This document shows positions 19,096-28,545 of a DNA stretch of 64,000 nt, piece by piece. The translations under genes were made by a program, and so were the position numbers. The notes beneath the pieces are model-generated. The model was not told the origin of the DNA and searched no databases. It worked only from the letters and a program-made list of their open reading frames with translations. This DNA is from Phyllobacteriaceae bacterium (GTDB lineage: Bacteria; Pseudomonadota; Alphaproteobacteria; Rhizobiales; Rhizobiaceae). Each line of letters begins with the position of its first letter. Positions within the stretch are counted from its first letter, which is position 1. Where the stretch lies: positions 1-64,000 of the forward strand of contig JANSXT010000001.1 in assembly GCA_024742765.1 (NCBI GenBank), given 5' to 3'.

Positions 19096-19899
19096 ATGAG
19101 CAAGATCATGCTGACATCGCTGATACCCACCGTCCGCCGCGCCGGCCGCGCGGCGCTTGAGGTCTATTCCGGCGACATCAAGGTGCGCCGCAAGGCCGAT
19201 TGCACGCCCGTGACCGAGGCCGACATCGCGGTCGACGAGATCATCGTCTCAGCCCTGCAAAAGGCCTATCCTGCGATTCCCGTCGTCAGCGAGGAGCGCG
19301 TGGCAAGCCTTGAGGCGGCGCGCGGGGCCCATCGCTTCTTTCTGGTCGATCCGATCGACGGCACCAAGGAATTCATCCGCAAGACCGGCGAATTCACCAT
19401 CAACATCGCGCTGATCGAAGGCGGGCTGCCGGTGGCCGGAATCGTCTACGCCCCGGCTCTTGGGTGCCTGTTCATCGCCGAACCGGGCGCGGCGGCCGAG
19501 GAACTGTGCGAACGCGACACGCGCACCGCGCTCAAGGTGCGCCCCTGCGGCGACGACAGCGATCTGGTGGCGCTTGCCAGCCGTTTCCACGATTCCGCCG
19601 AAACCCGCGCATTCCTGCGCGATCATGCCATCGAAAGCTGCATCACCGCCGGGTCGTCGCTCAAATTCTGTGTGCTCGCCGCCGGCAAGGCCGACATCTA
19701 TCCGCGCTTTGGCCCGACCATGGAGTGGGACACGGCCGCCGGCCATGCCGTCCTTGCCGCCGCCGGCGGCGAGGTGGTGACCACCGATGGTCGGCCGCTT
19801 GGCTATGGCAAGCCGGGCTACCGCAACCCCGATTTCATCGCCTCCTCGCCCGGGGCTCGCGCCCGTTGCATCGGCAAGTCCGCGGGCACCGGCACCTGA
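19096..19899 (+). CDS. cysQ: 3'(2'),5'-bisphosphate nucleotidase CysQ
   Basis: A 267-residue inositol-monophosphatase-fold enzyme that dephosphorylates 3'-phosphoadenosine 5'-phosphate, a by-product of sulfate assimilation and sulfation. The metal-binding motif DPIDGTKEF (about residues 83-91), the EER upstream and [10 protein letters not shown] (about 212-221) are the family signatures. The start at 19096 ([11 protein letters not shown]) gives the usual N-terminus; an in-frame ATG at 19072 is possible and neither has a strong ribosome binding site. It precedes cysD by only 17 bases, which fits co-transcription with the sulfate activation genes. Confidence 0.93.
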   Translation: MSKIMLTSLIPTVRRAGRAALEVYSGDIKVRRKADCTPVTEADIAVDEIIVSALQKAYPAIPVVSEERVASLEAARGAHRFFLVDPIDGTKEFIRKTGEFTINIALIEGGLPVAGIVYAPALGCLFIAEPGAAAEELCERDTRTALKVRPCGDDSDLVALASRFHDSAETRAFLRDHAIESCITAGSSLKFCVLAAGKADIYPRFGPTMEWDTAAGHAVLAAAGGEVVTTDGRPLGYGKPGYRNPDFIASSPGARARCIGKSAGTGT

Positions 19900-19916
19900 C
19901 ACCGAAGGAACCCACC

Positions 19917-20819
19917 ATGTCGACGCTGACGCATCTCGATCGCCTCGAAGCCGAAGCCATCCACATCATGCGCGAAGTGGTGGCCGAGGCGGAAAACCCG
20001 GTCATGCTCTATTCGATTGGCAAGGATTCGGCGGTGATGCTGCATCTGGCGCAAAAGGCATTCTATCCCGCGCCGCCGCCCTTTCCGCTGATGCACATCG
20101 ACACGACCTGGAAGTTCCGCGAGATGATCGCGTTCCGCGACCGGATTCCGGACCAGACCGGCATGGAGCTGATCGTCCACACCAACCAGGAAGGGTTGGC
20201 CCAGGGCGTCGGCCCGTTCACCCACGGCTCGTCGGTGCATACCGATGTGATGAAGACCCAAGCTCTGCGCCAGGCGCTTGATCTGCACAAATTCGATGTT
20301 GCCTTTGGCGGCGCACGGCGTGACGAGGAGAAATCGCGCGCCAAGGAGCGCGTCTTTTCGTTCCGCACGGCCGACCATCGCTGGGACCCGAGGAACCAGC
20401 GGCCTGAACCCTGGAAGCTCTACAATCCCCGCAAGAGGCAGGGCGAATCGATCCGCGTCTTCCCGCTCTCCAACTGGACCGAACTGGACATCTGGCAATA
20501 TATCCACCGCGAGGGGATCGAACTGGTACCGCTCTATTTCGCCGCGCCCCGGCCGGTGGTCGAGCGCGACGGCATGCTGATTATGGTCGATGACAACCGC
20601 ATCCCGCTGCATCCCAACGAAGTGCCGCAGACAAGGCATGTCCGCTTCCGCACGCTCGGCTGCTACCCGCTGACCGGCGCCGTCGAGAGCGAGGCGACGA
20701 GCCTGCTCGACATCATCCAGGAAATGCTGCTGACGACGACGTCCGAGCGGCAGGGCAGGGCGATCGATCATGACCAGTCGGCGTCGATGGAGAAGAAGAA
20801 GCAGGAAGGCTACTTCTGA
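19917..20819 (+). CDS. cysD: Sulfate adenylyltransferase subunit 2 (ATP sulfurylase small subunit)
   Basis: A 300-residue PAPS-reductase-fold subunit that, with CysN, makes adenosine 5'-phosphosulfate from sulfate and ATP at the expense of GTP. The N-terminal P-loop-like [10 protein letters not shown] (about residues 33-42), [20 protein letters not shown], and the C-terminal EKKKQEGYF are characteristic of CysD. The ATG at 19917 is preceded by GAAGGAA at 19903-19909. Its stop codon overlaps the next gene's ATG by one base (TGATG), so CysD and CysNC are translationally coupled. Confidence 0.97.
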   Translation: MSTLTHLDRLEAEAIHIMREVVAEAENPVMLYSIGKDSAVMLHLAQKAFYPAPPPFPLMHIDTTWKFREMIAFRDRIPDQTGMELIVHTNQEGLAQGVGPFTHGSSVHTDVMKTQALRQALDLHKFDVAFGGARRDEEKSRAKERVFSFRTADHRWDPRNQRPEPWKLYNPRKRQGESIRVFPLSNWTELDIWQYIHREGIELVPLYFAAPRPVVERDGMLIMVDDNRIPLHPNEVPQTRHVRFRTLGCYPLTGAVESEATSLLDIIQEMLLTTTSERQGRAIDHDQSASMEKKKQEGYF

Positions 20820-22732
20820 TGGCCCATTATGCATCCGATCTGGCTGCCGATGACATTGCGGCCTATCTGAAATCGCACGAGCAGAAGTCGCTCCTGCGCT
20901 TTCTGACCTGCGGCAGCGTGGATGATGGCAAGTCGACGCTGATCGGCCGGCTGCTCTATGAATCCAAGCTCGTCTTCGAGGATCAGCTCGACGCGCTCTA
21001 TGCGGATTCGCGCAAGTCGGGCACGCAGGGCAACCGTCTCGATCTGGCGCTGCTGGTGGATGGGCTGGCCTCCGAACGCGAACAGGGCATCACGATCGAC
21101 GTCGCCTATCGGTTCTTTTCGACCGAACAGCGCAAATTCATCGTCGCCGATACGCCGGGTCACGAACAATATACGCGCAACATGGCCACGGGCGCGTCGA
21201 CCGCCGATCTGGCGATCATCCTCGTCGATGCGCGCAAGGGCATCCTGACCCAGACGCGCCGCCATTCCTTCATCGTCTCGCGCCTGGGCATCCGCAAAAT
21301 CGTCCTTGCCGTCAACAAGATGGACCTTGTCGACTATGAGGCGGCCGTCTTTCGCCGGATCGAGCGCGAATACCGTCTTTTGGCCCGTGCGCTGGACACC
21401 GAGCCCGATATCACGGCGATCCCCATGTCGGCGCTTGAGGGCGACAATGTCATCGAACCCGGCCGGTCCATGCCCTGGTATGACGGGCCGACGCTGATGG
21501 AACATCTCGAGCGGGTCGAAGTCGACGACGACCGGGCCGAAAAACCGTTCCGGCTGCCGGTTCAATGGGTCAACCGCCCAAATCTCGATTTTCGCGGCTT
21601 TGCCGGCCAGATCGCCGGCGGCCAGGTCCGCGTCGGCGACCCGGTCACGGTCCTGCCCTCGGGCCGGCAGAGCACGGTCACCGGCGTGATCGGCACCGAT
21701 GATGACGCACAAAGCGCCGTCGCCGGCCAGTCGGTGACGCTGACGCTGGCCGACGAGATCGATGTGTCGCGCGGCGACATGATCGTCAGGACGAGCGCCC
21801 CGGCGCAGACCGGCGACAGGTTCGAGGCGACGATCATCTGGATGGCCGATGAAAAAATGTTCCCCGGCCGCGCCTACCAGATCAAGACCGGCGGCGGCAC
21901 GGCGCAGGCAACGCTCGGCGCGCCCAAGCACCGCGTCGACATCAACACGCTGGCCGAAGAGCCAGCACGCGATCTGGCACTGAACGAGATCGGCGTCTGC
22001 GCCGTCACGCTCGACCGGACGATCGCGTTTGATCCCTATGACGACAATCGCGAGACCGGCGGCTTCATCCTGATCGACAAGCTGACCAATGCGACCGTCG
22101 GCATGGGCATGATCCACCATGCGCTCAACCGGTCTGACAACATCCATTGGCAGGCGACCGACATCGGCAAGGACGAGCGGGCGCAGATCAAGGGCCAGCG
22201 CCCTTGCGTCGTCTGGTTCACCGGCCTTTCGGGCTCGGGCAAGTCGACCATCGCCAATCTGGTCGAAAAAAAGCTCGCCGCCAACCAGGCACACACCATG
22301 CTGCTCGATGGCGACAATGTCCGGCATGGTCTGAACAAGGATCTGGGCTTTTCCGATGCCGACCGCGTCGAGAACATCCGCCGCGTTGCGGAAGTCGCAC
22401 GGCTGATGACCGAAGCTGGCCTGATCGCGCTCGTTTCGTTCATTTCGCCCTTCCGCGCCGAGCGGCGGCTGGCGCGCGATCTGGTGCCCGATGGCGAGTT
22501 CTTCCTGGTCCATGTCGACACGCCGCTCGCGGTGGCCGAAGAGCGTGACCCCAAGGGGCTCTACAAGAAGGCGCGCGCCGGCCAGATTCCCAATTTCACC
22601 GGGATCGGCTCGGCCTATGAGCGGCCCGAAAAGCCGGACCTGCGCATCGATACGACGACGCTCAGCCCCGATGAGGCGGCCAATCGGGTGATCGGCGAAC
22701 TGGTGGCACGCGGTATCGTCCCCGGCCTATAG
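20819..22732 (+). CDS. cysNC: Bifunctional sulfate adenylyltransferase subunit 1 / adenylylsulfate kinase
   Basis: A 637-residue fusion. Residues 1 to about 440 are the GTPase subunit CysN with G1 motif GSVDDGKST (about 35-43), DTPGHEQY, NKMDL and the elongation-factor-like beta barrels. Residues about 455-637 are APS kinase CysC, starting VVWFTGLSGSGKST (P-loop near residue 468) and including LDGDNVRHGLNKDLGF and PRGLYKKAR-like KGLYKKARAG. It finishes sulfate activation to PAPS. The fused NodQ-like form is common in rhizobia. No sulfite or PAPS reductase is adjacent, so reduction genes, or sulfotransferases using PAPS, must lie elsewhere. Confidence 0.97.
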   Translation: MAHYASDLAADDIAAYLKSHEQKSLLRFLTCGSVDDGKSTLIGRLLYESKLVFEDQLDALYADSRKSGTQGNRLDLALLVDGLASEREQGITIDVAYRFFSTEQRKFIVADTPGHEQYTRNMATGASTADLAIILVDARKGILTQTRRHSFIVSRLGIRKIVLAVNKMDLVDYEAAVFRRIEREYRLLARALDTEPDITAIPMSALEGDNVIEPGRSMPWYDGPTLMEHLERVEVDDDRAEKPFRLPVQWVNRPNLDFRGFAGQIAGGQVRVGDPVTVLPSGRQSTVTGVIGTDDDAQSAVAGQSVTLTLADEIDVSRGDMIVRTSAPAQTGDRFEATIIWMADEKMFPGRAYQIKTGGGTAQATLGAPKHRVDINTLAEEPARDLALNEIGVCAVTLDRTIAFDPYDDNRETGGFILIDKLTNATVGMGMIHHALNRSDNIHWQATDIGKDERAQIKGQRPCVVWFTGLSGSGKSTIANLVEKKLAANQAHTMLLDGDNVRHGLNKDLGFSDADRVENIRRVAEVARLMTEAGLIALVSFISPFRAERRLARDLVPDGEFFLVHVDTPLAVAEERDPKGLYKKARAGQIPNFTGIGSAYERPEKPDLRIDTTTLSPDEAANRVIGELVARGIVPGL

Positions 22733-22795
22733 GCGTTTCGGCGAACTTGCTTTATCGCGTCCGCTTGGCGAACAATGCGCCAAACGGGAGTTGCC

Positions 22796-24151
22796 ATGCG
22801 TTTTTCATCGCCCAATGTTGCACTGACCGGGCTTGCCGCCGAACTGCGCCGGCGCGCCGAGGATGACGACCCCATCCGCATCGGCATGGTCGGCACCGGC
22901 GAGATGGGTACCGACATTTTCACCCAGGTCGCGATGATGGACGGCATCGAGATCGCCACCGTCATGGAGCGCACGCCGGGAAAGGCCAAACAGGGCGCAT
23001 CGCTGGCCTATGGCGAGCCCGGCCGGACGCAAACCGTGTCCAGCCACGACACCGCATCCGCCGCGATCGAGGCCGGCAAGATCGCCGTCACCGACGATCT
23101 CGATCTGGCCCTGTCGCACGATCTGGTCGATGTGGTGATCGATGCGACGGGCGTGCCCGAGGCCGGCGCCGATATCGGCATGCGCACGATCGGCTTTGGC
23201 AAGCACCTGATCATGATGAATGTCGAGTGCGATGTCTGTATCGGCCCGTACCTCAAGCACGAGGCGGACAAGGCCGGCGTCGTCTACACGCTTGGCGCGG
23301 GCGACGAACCTTCCTCCTGCATGGAGATCATCGAGTTCGTCACGGCCATGGGCCATTCGGTGGTCTCTGCCGGCAAGGGCAAGAACAACCCGCTCAATGT
23401 CGATGCCATCCCTGACGACTATCAGGAAGAGGCCGACCGCCGGAACATGAACGTCCGGATGCTGGTTGAATTCGTCGATGGGTCCAAGACCATGGTTGAG
23501 ATGGCGGCCATCGCCAACGCGACCGGTCTCGTGCCGGATGTGCCCGGCATGCACGGCCCGCGCGCCACCGTCGACGAGTTGGCTTCCGTCCTCATTCCCG
23601 AAGCCGATGGCGGCGTCCTGTCAAAGCCCGGCTGTGTCGACTATTCGATTGGCAAGGGCGTGTCTCCGGGCGTTTTCGTCGTCATCAAGGCCGAACATCC
23701 GCGCATCCATGAGCGCATGGCCGATTTGAAGATGGGCGAGGGACCCTATTTCACCTTCCACCGCCCCTACCATCTGACCTCGCTGGAAGTGCCGCTGACC
23801 GCCGCGCGCATCATGCTGCACGGCAAACCGGACATGGTGCCTTTGGCAACGCCCGTCGCCGAGGTTTGCGCGGTGGCAAAGCGGGACATCGCGGCCGGCG
23901 AAACGCTCGGCGCCGTCGGCCAATATTGCTATCGGTCCTTCACCATGACGGCAGGCGATGCGCGCTCGGCGCGTGCCATTCCGTGCGGGCTTCTCGAAAA
24001 GGGCAAGGCGCTCAAACCCATTGGCAAGGGCGATTTGCTGACCTGGGACAATGCCGTGCCCAAGCCCGGATCGATGATCGCCGATCTGCGCGCCCGCCAG
24101 GATGCGATGATCTGGGGCGATGCTCCGGCCCGGGCCGTTCCCGCCGAATGA
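22796..24151 (+). CDS. Homoserine-dehydrogenase-like NAD(P)-binding protein with C-terminal SAF domain (COG4091 type)
   Basis: A 451-residue cytosolic oxidoreductase-like protein. The Rossmann motif GMVGTGEMGTD lies at residues about 30-40, followed by a homoserine-dehydrogenase-like catalytic region (about 130-330). A C-terminal SAF domain (about 345-440) contains VAKRDIAAGETLGAVGQYCYR and LLEKGKALKPIGKGDLLTWDN; SAF domains occur in sialic acid synthases, altronate dehydratases and FlgA. The combination matches the 'predicted homoserine dehydrogenase' group; its reaction is unproven and sugar-acid metabolism is a reasonable guess. ATG at 22796 follows CGGGAG at 22786-22791. It sits 63 bases after cysNC and may be read with it. 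Confidence 0.82.
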   Translation: MRFSSPNVALTGLAAELRRRAEDDDPIRIGMVGTGEMGTDIFTQVAMMDGIEIATVMERTPGKAKQGASLAYGEPGRTQTVSSHDTASAAIEAGKIAVTDDLDLALSHDLVDVVIDATGVPEAGADIGMRTIGFGKHLIMMNVECDVCIGPYLKHEADKAGVVYTLGAGDEPSSCMEIIEFVTAMGHSVVSAGKGKNNPLNVDAIPDDYQEEADRRNMNVRMLVEFVDGSKTMVEMAAIANATGLVPDVPGMHGPRATVDELASVLIPEADGGVLSKPGCVDYSIGKGVSPGVFVVIKAEHPRIHERMADLKMGEGPYFTFHRPYHLTSLEVPLTAARIMLHGKPDMVPLATPVAEVCAVAKRDIAAGETLGAVGQYCYRSFTMTAGDARSARAIPCGLLEKGKALKPIGKGDLLTWDNAVPKPGSMIADLRARQDAMIWGDAPARAVPAE

Positions 24152-24310
24152 CACGGAAGCAGCGTCGTCTTACCGTTCGCCCGGCGGTGACAACATGACC
24201 GCTTGGCACCGCCGCACCCGAAGGTTGGGCACTTGGATGTCCGGTCGTTTGCGACGATCGGCAAAAAGGCTTGGCCTTGCCGCATTTGGTTGCTTCAAGC
24301 GTTACTGACC

Positions 24311-24333
24311 ACGAGTGTCAGTTTTGATTGACA
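24311..24333 (+). repeat. Direct repeat, copy 1, at the dxs promoter
   Basis: Starts ACGAGTGTCAG and ends TTGACA. It contains TGTCA and TGACA half-sites in inverted orientation and supplies the likely -35 hexamer of the dxs promoter. Its partner begins 34 bases downstream, roughly three helical turns. Confidence 0.5.
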
Positions 24334-24344
24334 AGGGATCGGGC

Positions 24345-24367
24345 ACGAGTGACAATTAAAGTTGACA
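24345..24367 (+). repeat. Direct repeat, copy 2, at the dxs promoter
   Basis: Starts ACGAGTGACAA and ends TTGACA, matching copy 1 at 17 of 23 positions. It covers the likely -10 hexamer GACAAT (24351-24356), so a protein bound here would occlude the promoter. Confidence 0.5.
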
Positions 24368-24437
24368 CATTGAAGCGTCAGACTTTCGGTACAGGCCGGA
24401 CAGTCCAAAGGCGCTGGCCTTGCGGGAGGCGTATTTG

Positions 24438-26363
24438 ATGAGCATCGGACCTGAAACACCGCTTCTGGACACGGTTCGCACCCCTGCGGATCTGCGCACT
24501 CTGTCCGACGACCGGCTTCCCCAACTCGCCAAAGAATTGCGTGCCGAACTCATCGACGCGGTCAGCCAGACCGGCGGTCATCTTGGCGCCGGCCTTGGTG
24601 TCGTCGAACTGACCATCGCCATCCACCATGTCTTCAACACGCCGCACGACCGGCTGATCTGGGATGTCGGCCATCAGTGCTATCCGCACAAGATCCTGAC
24701 CGGCCGCCGCGATCGCATCCGCACGTTGCGCAAGGAGAACGGCCTGTCCGGTTTCACCAAGCGTGCCGAGAGCGAATATGACCCGTTCGGCGCCGCCCAT
24801 TCCTCCACCTCCATTTCCGCCGGCCTCGGCATGGTCGAAGCCGCCCGGCTTCAGGGCGTCGAGCGCAATGTCGTCTCGGTCATCGGCGATGGCTCCATGT
24901 CGGCGGGCATGGCCTATGAGGCGATGAACAATGCCGGCCACATGGATGCCCGGCAGATCGTCATTCTCAACGACAATGACATGTCGATCGCCCCGCCGAC
25001 CGGCGCGATGAGCGCCTATCTGGCGCGGCTGGTTTCGGGCCGCACCTATATCTCCCTGCGCGAGGCGGCCAAGCAATTGTCCAAGCGCATGCCGAAATTC
25101 ATCCAGGACAAGGCGCGCAAGACCGAGGAATACACCCGCACATTCTTTTCGGGCGGCACGCTGTTCGAGGAGCTGGGCTTTTTCTATGTCGGCCCGATCG
25201 ACGGACACAATCTCGACCACCTGCTGCCCGTGCTGCGCAATGCGCGCGATGCCGGCGTCGGCCCGATCCTGATCCACGCCATCACCCAGAAGGGCAAGGG
25301 CTATGCGCCCGCCGAGGCCGCCGCCGACAAATATCACGGCGTTGCCAAGTTCGACGTGATCACCGGCGCCCAGGCCAAGGCCAAGCCCAACGCGCCCAGC
25401 TACACAAAAGTGTTCGGCCAGTCGCTCGTCCAGGAAGCCGAAGCCGACGACAAGGTCGTCGCGATCACTGCGGCCATGCCGTCCGGCACCGGCGTCGACA
25501 TTTTCGGCGATGCCTTTCCCGACCGGACCTACGATGTCGGCATTGCCGAACAGCATGCGGTGACCTTTGCTGGCGGTCTCGCCGCGGACGGCATGAAGCC
25601 GTTCTGCGCCATCTATTCGACTTTTCTGCAGCGTGCCTATGATCAGGTCGTCCATGATGTGGCGATCCAGAAACTGCCCGTGCGCTTTCCGATCGACCGG
25701 GCGGGCTTTGTTGGCGCCGATGGCCAGACCCATGCCGGTTCGTTCGACATCGCTTACCTTGGCTGCCTGCCGGGCATGGTGATCATGGCGGCGGGCGACG
25801 AGGCCGAGCTCAAGCACATGGTTCGCACAGCCACGGCCTATGACGAAGGACCGCTCGCCTTCCGTTATCCGCGCGGCGAGGGCGTCGGCGTCGAAATGCC
25901 CGAGCGCGGCGAATTGCTCGAGATCGGCCGCGGCCGGATCGTGCGCGAAGGCGGCAAGGTCGCCATCCTGTCGTTGGGCGGACGGCTGAAAGAGGCGTTG
26001 CTCGCGGCCGAACAGCTTGATTCTTTCGGCCTGCCGGCAACCGTCGCCGATGCGCGCTTTGCCAAGCCGCTCGACCTGGACCTGATCGGCCAGCTTGCCC
26101 GCAGTCACGAGCTTCTCATCACGGTCGAGGAAGGTTCGGTCGGCGGCTTCGGCTCGTTCGTCGCCCAGCACCTGTTCGAGCAGGGACTTCTGGACAATGG
26201 CTTGAAATACCGGTCGCTGTTCCTGCCCGACCGTTTCGTCGATCAGGCTTCGCCCGACCGCATGTACGCGCAGTCCGGCCTCGATGCGGAAGGCATCGTC
26301 AAGGCGGTGTTCGGCGCGCTGGGGCGCGAGGAGGCCGCGACCACCGGCGCCATCATCGCCTGA
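24438..26363 (+). CDS. dxs: 1-deoxy-D-xylulose-5-phosphate synthase
   Basis: A 641-residue thiamine-diphosphate enzyme condensing pyruvate and glyceraldehyde 3-phosphate, the first step of the MEP pathway to isoprenoids and a source of precursor for thiamine and pyridoxal. The N-terminal half has [13 protein letters not shown] (about residues 76-88) and the ThDP-binding [16 protein letters not shown] (about 150-165). The central transketolase domain has [15 protein letters not shown] (about 365-379) and the C-terminal domain ends with [10 protein letters not shown] and LPDRF. The ATG at 24438 is nine bases after GGGAGG; an upstream in-frame TTG at 24420 overlaps that site and is rejected. Confidence 0.97.
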   Translation: MSIGPETPLLDTVRTPADLRTLSDDRLPQLAKELRAELIDAVSQTGGHLGAGLGVVELTIAIHHVFNTPHDRLIWDVGHQCYPHKILTGRRDRIRTLRKENGLSGFTKRAESEYDPFGAAHSSTSISAGLGMVEAARLQGVERNVVSVIGDGSMSAGMAYEAMNNAGHMDARQIVILNDNDMSIAPPTGAMSAYLARLVSGRTYISLREAAKQLSKRMPKFIQDKARKTEEYTRTFFSGGTLFEELGFFYVGPIDGHNLDHLLPVLRNARDAGVGPILIHAITQKGKGYAPAEAAADKYHGVAKFDVITGAQAKAKPNAPSYTKVFGQSLVQEAEADDKVVAITAAMPSGTGVDIFGDAFPDRTYDVGIAEQHAVTFAGGLAADGMKPFCAIYSTFLQRAYDQVVHDVAIQKLPVRFPIDRAGFVGADGQTHAGSFDIAYLGCLPGMVIMAAGDEAELKHMVRTATAYDEGPLAFRYPRGEGVGVEMPERGELLEIGRGRIVREGGKVAILSLGGRLKEALLAAEQLDSFGLPATVADARFAKPLDLDLIGQLARSHELLITVEEGSVGGFGSFVAQHLFEQGLLDNGLKYRSLFLPDRFVDQASPDRMYAQSGLDAEGIVKAVFGALGREEAATTGAIIA

Positions 26364-26489
26364 GGCCGTCCGTCCGCCTCTGGGTCCTGAGCCTGGACGT
26401 CAACAACGCCATCATAGTCGCTTCTGGCCATTGGCGCGGCGACCTGCCACAGTGCTGCGGCCAATGCACGCATACTGTCGGGGGCGCAT

Positions 26490-28493
26490 GTGACAGATCT
26501 GCTTTTGCTGACATTCATCTTTCTGGTTGCCGGCGTTGCCGCGGTGCCCGTCGCATCGCGGCTGGGGCTGGGTTCGGTGCTCGGCTATCTGATCGCCGGC
26601 ATCGTGATTTCGCCCGTCTTGGCGCTGCTCCAGGTGGATGTGATCGCCATCCAGCACATCGCCGAGTTCGGCGTCGTCATGATGCTGTTTCTGGTCGGCC
26701 TCGAACTTGAGCCCAGGCTTTTGTGGTCGATGCGCGGCCGGCTTCTGGGTCTGGGCGGCGGGCAGGTCGGGCTGACGACCATCGCGGTGGCGGGCGTTTG
26801 CCTCCTGTTCGGTCAGCCCTGGACGATCGCGCTTGCCATCGGAATGGTGTTGGCCTTGTCGTCGACGGCCATCGTCCTGCAAACGCTGAACGAAAAAGGC
26901 CTGATGAAAAGCGATGGCGGCGAATCGAGCTTCTCGGTTCTGCTGTTTCAGGACATCGCGGTCATCCCGATGCTGGCGCTCATCCCGCTTCTGGCGATGC
27001 CGGACCTGATGGACACGGCGTCACAGGCTGTCGGTCACGGCGCCGAGGCAGCCCACGGCGCCGAGGCAGCCCACGGTGCCGATGCGGGCCATGGCGCCGA
27101 AGCGGGCCATGGCGAAGGCGACGATCACGGGTCGGGCATGAGCCTGGTGGCGGGGCTTCCCGGCTGGCAGGCCGCGCTCGTCACGCTCGCGGCCATCGGC
27201 TTTGTCGTCGTCGGCGGCAGCGTCCTGACACGGCCGCTGTTCCGCTTCATCGCCGTTGCGCAACTGCGCGAACTGTTCACGGCCACGGCGTTGATGATGG
27301 TGGTCGGCATCGCGCTTTTGATGTCGCTGGTCGGTCTGTCGCCGGCGCTGGGCACGTTTCTGGCCGGTGTCGTCTTGGCCAACAGCGAATACCGGCACGA
27401 ACTGGAAGCCGACATCGAACCGTTCAAGGGGCTCTTGTTGGGCCTGTTCTTCATCACCGTCGGCGCCGGCATCAACTTCTCGCTGCTGTTCGACAATCTG
27501 GCGGTGACGGTGGCGCTGACGCTTGGCCTGATGGCGCTCAAGGTGGGCGTGCTTCTGGCCCTGGCGATTATCTTCAAGATCGGCGGCGCGGATCGCTGGC
27601 TGTTCGCGCTCGGACTGGCGCAGGCGGGCGAATTCGGCTTCGTGCTACTGTCGTTCACCGTTGCCAACGACGTCATTCCGGCGGGGCTGGCCGATCAGCT
27701 CCTTCTGGTCGTGGCCCTATCCATGCTGCTCACGCCGGCCTTGTTCATCGCCTACGACCGGCTGATCGCGCCGCGCTTTGGCGAGGCGCAGGCGCGCGAG
27801 GATGACGATATCGACCGGAAGAGCCCGGTCATCATTGCCGGGCGCGGACGGGTCGGCGGCATTGTCGACCGCATGCTGACCGCGGCCGGCTACACGCCCA
27901 CCGTGATCGACTTTTCGTCCCGCCAGATCGAGAATATGAGCAAGTTCGGCGCGCAGGTCTATTTCGGCGACGCCACCCGGCCAGACCTTCTGGCCGCCGC
28001 CGGCATTGCCGAGGCAAAACTGCTTGTGGTCGCGATCGATGACAAGGAGCAGATCAGCGAAGTCGTCCACTATGTCCTGAAGAACTATCCCGACGTGCAT
28101 GTGATCGCTCGCGCCATTGATCGCGACCACGTCTATCATCTCTATGCGGCGGGCTGCCGCGACATTATCCGGGAAACCTATGACAGTTCGCTGCGCATGG
28201 GCCGGTCGGCCTTCGAGGCGCTGGGCTTTGCCCGCGAGCATGCCGAGGCGATGACCGACGCCTTCCAGGATATGGACCGACGGTCGATGGTCGCGGTGGC
28301 CGATACCTATGATGTGACGATCCCGCCCACCGAGAACGAGGCCTATCTGGCGCGGGTCCGAGAGATCATGGGGCCTTGGCAGGACGAACTCGCCGAACAG
28401 ATGAAGGCGATCGCCAGCCAGGACACGCCCGATGTGCCGGCGCCGCGCGACGAGGTTGCCGTTGCCGCAAGACAGCGGTCCGACGATCCCTGA
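26490..28493 (+). CDS. CPA2 family monovalent cation:proton antiporter with TrkA-N domain (KefB/KefC/YbaL-like)
   Basis: A 667-residue inner-membrane protein. About twelve hydrophobic segments (residues 1-430) form the Na/H-exchanger domain, followed by a cytoplasmic TrkA-N/Rossmann domain (about 447-570) with IIAGRGRVGG binding NAD(H) or nucleotides. Family members export K+ or other cations against protons. The start is a GTG at 26490; GGGGGC just upstream is a modest ribosome binding site. Between transmembrane segments at residues 183-213 there is a six-residue tandem repeat beginning with His (HGAEAA type), giving six histidines and many acids, which looks like a metal-binding loop. No KefF/KefG-type partner is adjacent. 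Confidence 0.9.
   Translation: MTDLLLLTFIFLVAGVAAVPVASRLGLGSVLGYLIAGIVISPVLALLQVDVIAIQHIAEFGVVMMLFLVGLELEPRLLWSMRGRLLGLGGGQVGLTTIAVAGVCLLFGQPWTIALAIGMVLALSSTAIVLQTLNEKGLMKSDGGESSFSVLLFQDIAVIPMLALIPLLAMPDLMDTASQAVGHGAEAAHGAEAAHGADAGHGAEAGHGEGDDHGSGMSLVAGLPGWQAALVTLAAIGFVVVGGSVLTRPLFRFIAVAQLRELFTATALMMVVGIALLMSLVGLSPALGTFLAGVVLANSEYRHELEADIEPFKGLLLGLFFITVGAGINFSLLFDNLAVTVALTLGLMALKVGVLLALAIIFKIGGADRWLFALGLAQAGEFGFVLLSFTVANDVIPAGLADQLLLVVALSMLLTPALFIAYDRLIAPRFGEAQAREDDDIDRKSPVIIAGRGRVGGIVDRMLTAAGYTPTVIDFSSRQIENMSKFGAQVYFGDATRPDLLAAAGIAEAKLLVVAIDDKEQISEVVHYVLKNYPDVHVIARAIDRDHVYHLYAAGCRDIIRETYDSSLRMGRSAFEALGFAREHAEAMTDAFQDMDRRSMVAVADTYDVTIPPTENEAYLARVREIMGPWQDELAEQMKAIASQDTPDVPAPRDEVAVAARQRSDDP
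27036..27125 (+). repeat. 18-base coding tandem repeat (His-rich loop of the CPA2 antiporter)
   Basis: Five units of 18 bases starting at 27036, 27054, 27072, 27090 and 27108 encode HGAEAA, HGAEAA, HGADAG, HGAEAG and HGEGDD, followed by one more His. The first two units are identical at the DNA level, suggesting recent duplication by slippage. Confidence 0.85.
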
Positions 28494-28519
28494 ACCGGTT
28501 CTTGCCAATGGCCATCGGC

Positions 28520-28535
28520 TGGAGCGCTTCCAGCA
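28520..28535. repeat. Short interspersed repeat, copy A
   Basis: TGGAGCGCTTCCAGCA occurs here, between two convergent stops, and again at 60545-60560 in another intergenic spacer. It resembles the core of palindromic intergenic elements seen repeatedly in Rhizobiales genomes (from memory). The sequence matches directly; the family membership is inference. Confidence 0.5.
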
Positions 28536-28545
28536 AAGGTTGGGA

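Larger units (their letters stand above)
24152..24437. promoter_or_regulatory. Upstream region of dxs with promoter and paired repeats
   Basis: This 286-base gap holds no credible gene. Two 23-base direct repeats (24311-24333 and 24345-24367, 17 of 23 identical) lie 34 bases apart. The first contains TTGACA (24328-24333) and the second GACAAT (24351-24356), which are spaced by 17 bases and make a good sigma-70 promoter. The expected transcript start is near 24363, giving a leader of about 75 bases. GCGGGAGGCG (24421-24430) is the dxs ribosome binding site. Confidence 0.55.

Noticed and set aside
24120-24308. 62-residue frame between the SAF-domain gene and dxs
   Set aside because: Overlaps the previous gene's end, is rich in Arg with no ribosome binding site, and the region looks regulatory.
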